NCBI GenBank assembly: GCA_003427395.1
Contig: BFEA01000443.1
Coordinates: 255,618-314,607, forward strand
Direction of reading: 5' to 3'
Source of the DNA: Chara braunii
Lineage: Eukaryota > Streptophyta > Charophyceae > Charales > Characeae
Length of the DNA: 58,990 bases
In this document: piece after piece, positions 55,056 through 58,990 of the stretch
Layout: the number at the start of each line of letters is the position of its first letter
Numbering within the stretch: the stretch's first letter is position 1
Notes under the pieces: model-generated
What the model was told of the DNA's origin: nothing
The model's database searches: none
Seen by the model: the letters and a program-made list of their open reading frames with translations, nothing else
Translations under genes and position numbers: made by a program

Positions 55056-55615
55056 TCATTTATAAGAACTTGAAGCCTTATAATCTTCATCATCGTCCTC
55101 ATTCAGGAAATTATTAACATAGGTAGATTCTTTTATTGTTCCATTGATATCTTCATCTTCATCTTCATCTTTCCTCCATTTAATTCGACTTAGGCTATCC
55201 GCCCAATTTTTCTCAGTGGGAGTTTTTTCCAGTTTAAAATAAAAAGTCAAAATGAAGACAATCCATCTACTTATAGTTGGATCTACTTGTTGATGCTTTT
55301 TAATAGCACCAATCACAGCAGATGCATCAGTCCTTATGATGAATCTCCTTCCAAGTACATAGTGTCTGAAACACTTGCCACAATGAATGATTGTAAGTAG
55401 CTCTTTTCTGAACTGGGTGTAACCTCTTTCTGTTGATTAAGAGTTCTACTCTCAAATCTAAGAGGTCTCTCTTTCGCATTCTCATCCTTTTGGATAAGCA
55501 CACCACCAAGAGCTACTCGTCCTCCATCTGCATCGATGATGAAGGGTCTTCCCTCCTCCTTATCGTAGAAAGGTACCTCCAACACTAGCCGTGTCCTTAG
55601 CATTGTTCCCATCAC
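55056..55615 (-). pseudogene. Ty3/gypsy RNase H, copy 2
   Basis: FIIDADGGRVALGGVLIQKD and LRFESRTLN (55540-55440) are the N-terminal half. A frameshift follows, then 55316-55056 with KKHQQVDPTISRW, a FYFKLEK strand and DSLSRIKW, the RNase H end. Acidic linker to integrase as in copy 1. Confidence 0.75.
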
Positions 55616-55619
55616 GTCA

Positions 55620-58600
55620 TGTCGTGATTGTGTAGACCACGATTACGGGTTGCATGAGGTCAATATAGCAGGAAGCAATATCATGATTAGTCTGAAGACT
55701 TTAAATCCATCGGGAAAACGGGCTCATGTCAGAGCACGGGTATATCTGAACGGTGTCGCCCTCACGTAGAATTTTATATATATATATGGCGCAAAAAAAA
55801 TTCGAAAAATTAACCCAACTGACCATACGATTGCATATAGCATCGGAATTTTCTTTTAATGCAAAGAGTGTGTTACAAAATCGATTTTGTTTTCATGCTA
55901 TATATGTCTCAAACTAAATTATGTTTGTTTATAAAATAACAGCTCCGTATATTAGTTGATAGTAGATATGCGTCAGGGATTAAGCGTATTTCTAACTGTT
56001 TTATAGTTGTTATGCGAAATCCGTTTTTTTTTAAAAAGGATTCGGGGTTACGTAACTAATAAGTCCGCGAGGACGTAGGGACAATATTTGATTAATAGGG
56101 GATCTTGTATGCAGTATGACAATTACTATATATCTACTGGACGATCAAAATACAATTGCAAGTCCGTGAGGACGCAGTCATTACCTAGTTTATAAGGACA
56201 ATATTTAATTAATAACGGGTTTTATATATAGTATGGCGATTACAATGCATCTACTGGGCGATCCAATAACAGTTGCAAAAGTGACTCGGTGACTATGCCA
56301 ATCGGAAAGATTACGATGTTGCTTACGAAAGCACCAGCGTGCAAAAGGTTGTCATAGTGAGGAATTTGATCTATATACGATCGAAGGTCAGGGAGGTCTA
56401 CGTGTGCTTAAACGAGTATGGGTGTTACTTATTCCTAGTGACCGATACCTTTGTTAGAAAACGTTCCTGACTTTTCTCCTTAGTGTGATAGGTACTTGTG
56501 TCTCCGAAATGCTGGCACATCTAATTACAAAAAGAGCTTATTAATCAAGCATATCTGGCTAATAATAATGTCATTAATGCACATCAGGCCAGTGCGCAAT
56601 TAATCAGAGTTTTTCTCAGGGATTTTTATTTTATTTTAATACGTACATAATTAATTATATTTATAATAGAATTTTATACTGAATGCGGTGAAAATATTTT
56701 TTTTCGAAAAAGGTTTGGGGTGTGTGTGTGAGCATTTATTTAGTAGTGTATCTTTATGTTATAGGGAGGATTATATGCTGCGGAATGTAATATGTATAGC
56801 AGCATGATTATTTAGATCAGGGTTGTATGTATCGCGTGGCAGGTTGTATGTATAAGGCGATATTTTTTTGAGGCGTAATTTTAAATAGCGAGAGCGGTAT
56901 TTTGCGGAATAGAGATGATTGCAGAGCGCCGACGAGAAGTTGGGTTTGAGGAAGATGGGGGGAGAAGCTGGGGAAATTGTGTGGTGGTAGCGGAGTTAGC
57001 ATGTTTTAACTGCAGAGAGTTAGAGAACGCAGGTATGGTGTAGACTTACGAGGTCTTTGTCAACAAGGGAGTCTACCCTGGTTTGGCAACTGGATGGAAC
57101 ATCCGGGTATGTGTGTGATAGGTGTGTAAATACGGCCACCCCGTAAAGAACGGGAAACAAAGGGTCGTAAGTCTGTCATACCGCGGATAGTTAGCGGTAG
57201 TTTAACATGGGTGGTGTGTTTCAGCCATCAACTCAACAAGGAGGATGTGTGGGGGATAAATGTTAGGGGGGGGAGCAGTTCAGTAGTTAGAGTAAGTGAT
57301 TAGAGTTAGGAATGGCTGTTTGAGGACAGCCATAGGGGGGGTGCATGCCCTGAAGCGTGCTTTTCGCCGCTTAGCACCCATAGCGGCTCATAAGAGGGCC
57401 AACCTCTGGCTCCCATTAGTAGTTGACGGGTTATGTTAGCGGGTACAACAGTAGTGGACACAGTGTTTTTTTTAAGAACATACCTGAAGGTGGAAGTTTT
57501 TCGGAAAGGACGCATCATTAGTCGCCGCCATCGCTTGCAAACTCCGCCTGCAATGGCTCACACGAGTAGCAGATGCCTCTGAGTCGTCCGTTAGGAGCCA
57601 GGTAATGTCGGGTTAGGAAGAGGTAGTGTCTTGTTGTACGGACGAGCTTGAAGAGCTTCTCGTCTTTCCGGGAGAGGGGGAACTTGTGTGGGTAGTATTT
57701 GTATAAGAAGTGTGGCGTGCGGTGCGCTGCCAGAGCTATGGTCATGCCCGTGCGATGTGTTGCAGATATGTATGTGAGCATAGCAAGCAGCGTTCGGCTG
57801 GCCTATGTGTGCCATAGTGAAAGGGAACTTGCAATTTGCGCAGGGCTTGGGGGGTGCGGGCGTACGAGCCGGCAGGGGTTCTTTCTTGGGTGTAGGTTCA
57901 GTAAGGGTGAGGGTGGGTGTGTATCTGCTGGTGAGTGGCAGGGGTATCGGCTGCAGGGGTGCAATGTTTGTCTGTTGTGCATCTGTGTGCGGGCTATGCG
58001 TCGGCGGATTTTAGGAGTCTGCTTACTTCTTTTTGTTTTACATAGTGTCTGTATGAGCCATGACTCGAAGCTTCTGAGTTTGTCCATATTGTCGAGGACA
58101 ACACGTTTGTCATCTGCCCGAGATGGCGTAGCTCGAGAAGTCTTTGTCGTGCGGGATGGTGGTGAGGTTATGGAGGAGGATGTGTCATTTTAGTTTTGTC
58201 TGTTTGTTCAGTTCTAGCTTTCGAGCGGACAGTTCTACGTATTTTAACATTTAAATTTGTTTTTTTATAAACAATTGTTGTCGTATCATTTTTGTCGTAT
58301 CAGTGTTGAACTGGTGCGTCTTTTTGTTTTAGTGTGTAGTTCAGCAGGTGCCTGAAGCTGTGTCTTTATTGGTCCGTATGCTTGCGCGGTGTGGAGGTTT
58401 GTTCATAATTTTTTGAGCCGGTCATGCAGGTGACCCATAACTGTTTCTTGCATGTCTGTGTTATCTATTTATATGTTGTGTGTGCATATTCTGCAGTTAG
58501 AGATATTGACCATATTTGTCTTGCTGCGATCAGAGGGCGATGTTACCGTTGTAGTATTTACGTGCGAGTTTTACTGGTGGGTATGTATATGTATTTTGTG

Positions 58601-58951
58601 CTTCCTTAATATTTTTAATTTATTATTAATTGAAATATATATATATATATATATTACTTATTATAGTTCTATATATTATTTATGCAATCATACTCGACTT
58701 CTTCACACTTGTCATGTATGCAAACAGCGAAACAGCAACTGGCGACATGCGCCCACACAATACTCAAGATATCGTAACCAGATATGAGTTCTCTTCAACT
58801 GGCTATGGCGACTGGGCGCCCACACAACTCACTGTTCACACTCTGGATCACCCTGGATGTCCCACACGCAACACTCAGTATCATACTTCACACACCACAC
58901 ATGCTAGGCTACAGCTATGGCAGCGCTAGCTGCCACTACCTATCGCTGCAC
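55620..58951. other. AT-rich region without a recognised gene
   Basis: Base composition and texture differ from the transposon blocks. On the minus strand 57781-57518 gives a plausible but unrecognised peptide with FKLVRTTRHYLFLTRHYL and ICYSCEPLQAEF. A donor-like GTAAGT lies at 57167. (TA)n lies at 58634-58654. I cannot support a gene call. Confidence 0.45.
56062..56270. repeat. About 99-bp tandem repeat with small hairpins
   Basis: Two diverged units. Hairpins GTCC-GCGA-GGAC (56063-56074) and GTCC-GTGA-GGAC (56162-56173) start each unit, followed by GGACAATATTTRATTAATA and ATCTACTGGRCGATC. Confidence 0.7.
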
Positions 58952-58989
58952 CTGTCTCTTATACACATCTAGATGTGTATAAGAGACAG
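58952..58989. other. Nextera mate-pair junction adaptor at window end
   Basis: Perfect 38-bp junction ending one base before the window end. The assembled sequence probably stops here because the adaptor was not trimmed. Confidence 0.98.
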
Positions 58990-58990
58990 G

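Larger units (their letters stand above)
51213..55615 (-). mobile_element. Ty3/gypsy element copy 2, 3' part
   Basis: From right to left on the minus strand: RNase H from 55615, integrase, 3' tail, then antisense P gene and its promoter. Similarity to copy 1 stops near 55575-55615, where AT-rich unrelated DNA starts; RT, protease, gag and accessory genes are absent. Strand refers to pol. Confidence 0.7.

Noticed and set aside
1-58990. CRISPR array or prokaryotic operon
   Set aside because: Repeats are contiguous or diverged minisatellites without regular spacers, and gene content is retrotransposon-type.

Overview
The window is transposon-rich nuclear DNA from a eukaryote, not a prokaryotic locus. 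It has dinucleotide and tetranucleotide microsatellites, several minisatellites, decayed retrotransposons with in-frame stops, TATA boxes far upstream of short ORFs, N gaps, and no operon-like organisation or ribosome binding sites. The lineage cannot be fixed from sequence alone. The Ty3/gypsy pol has a fungal or algal flavour, but nothing here is diagnostic. Three Nextera mate-pair junction adaptors remain in the sequence (26595-26632, 50499-50536, 58952-58989), so joins at those points cannot be trusted.

Layout. 1-6136: a decayed Penelope-like retroelement on the minus strand. It has long terminal direct repeats (294-1070 and 5349-6136), an ORF1 with a CCHC knuckle, coiled coil and SAP-like segment, and an ORF2 reverse transcriptase without a recognisable GIY-YIG endonuclease. 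6421-10240: an internally deleted Ty3/gypsy copy on the plus strand (LTR end, primer site, ORF fragment, integrase tail, 3' region with an antisense gene). 10975-13491: minus-strand genes of two small families called A and B here. 16572-19685: a divergent pair (minus gene X and plus gene P) separated by about 1.5 kb (region Y), each with a TATA box. 19857-25198: an integrase fragment, two outward-facing LTR ends, minisatellites and a 965-N gap. 25199-36530: the fullest gypsy copy, on the minus strand (LTR end, PBS, a block of A and B genes, gag, protease, RT, RNase H, integrase, long 3' tail, antisense P remnant). 36706-37724: another B-A pair. 38629-39009: a long hairpin. 41760-43615: second X gene and region Y. 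43945-44294: a hAT-like MITE. 44380-50410: minisatellites and a second, different gypsy pol on the minus strand. 50537-55615: region Y fragment, P gene, 3' tail and pol of another copy of the first gypsy family. 55620-58951: AT-rich DNA with no recognised gene.

How the parts may fit. The first gypsy family seems unusually large and accessory-rich. It carries at least four tandem A-family ORFs (full length about 159 aa) and two B-family ORFs (about 85 aa) between the primer binding site and gag, and an antisense gene (P, about 150 aa, with its own TATA box and a hydrophobic C-terminus) downstream of integrase. Plant Ogre/Tat elements are the nearest precedent for extra ORFs at both ends, but the A, B, P and X proteins match nothing I recognise. 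Most copies are broken. The best-preserved accessory ORFs are A1, B1, B2, two A members of the array, one P copy and one X copy.
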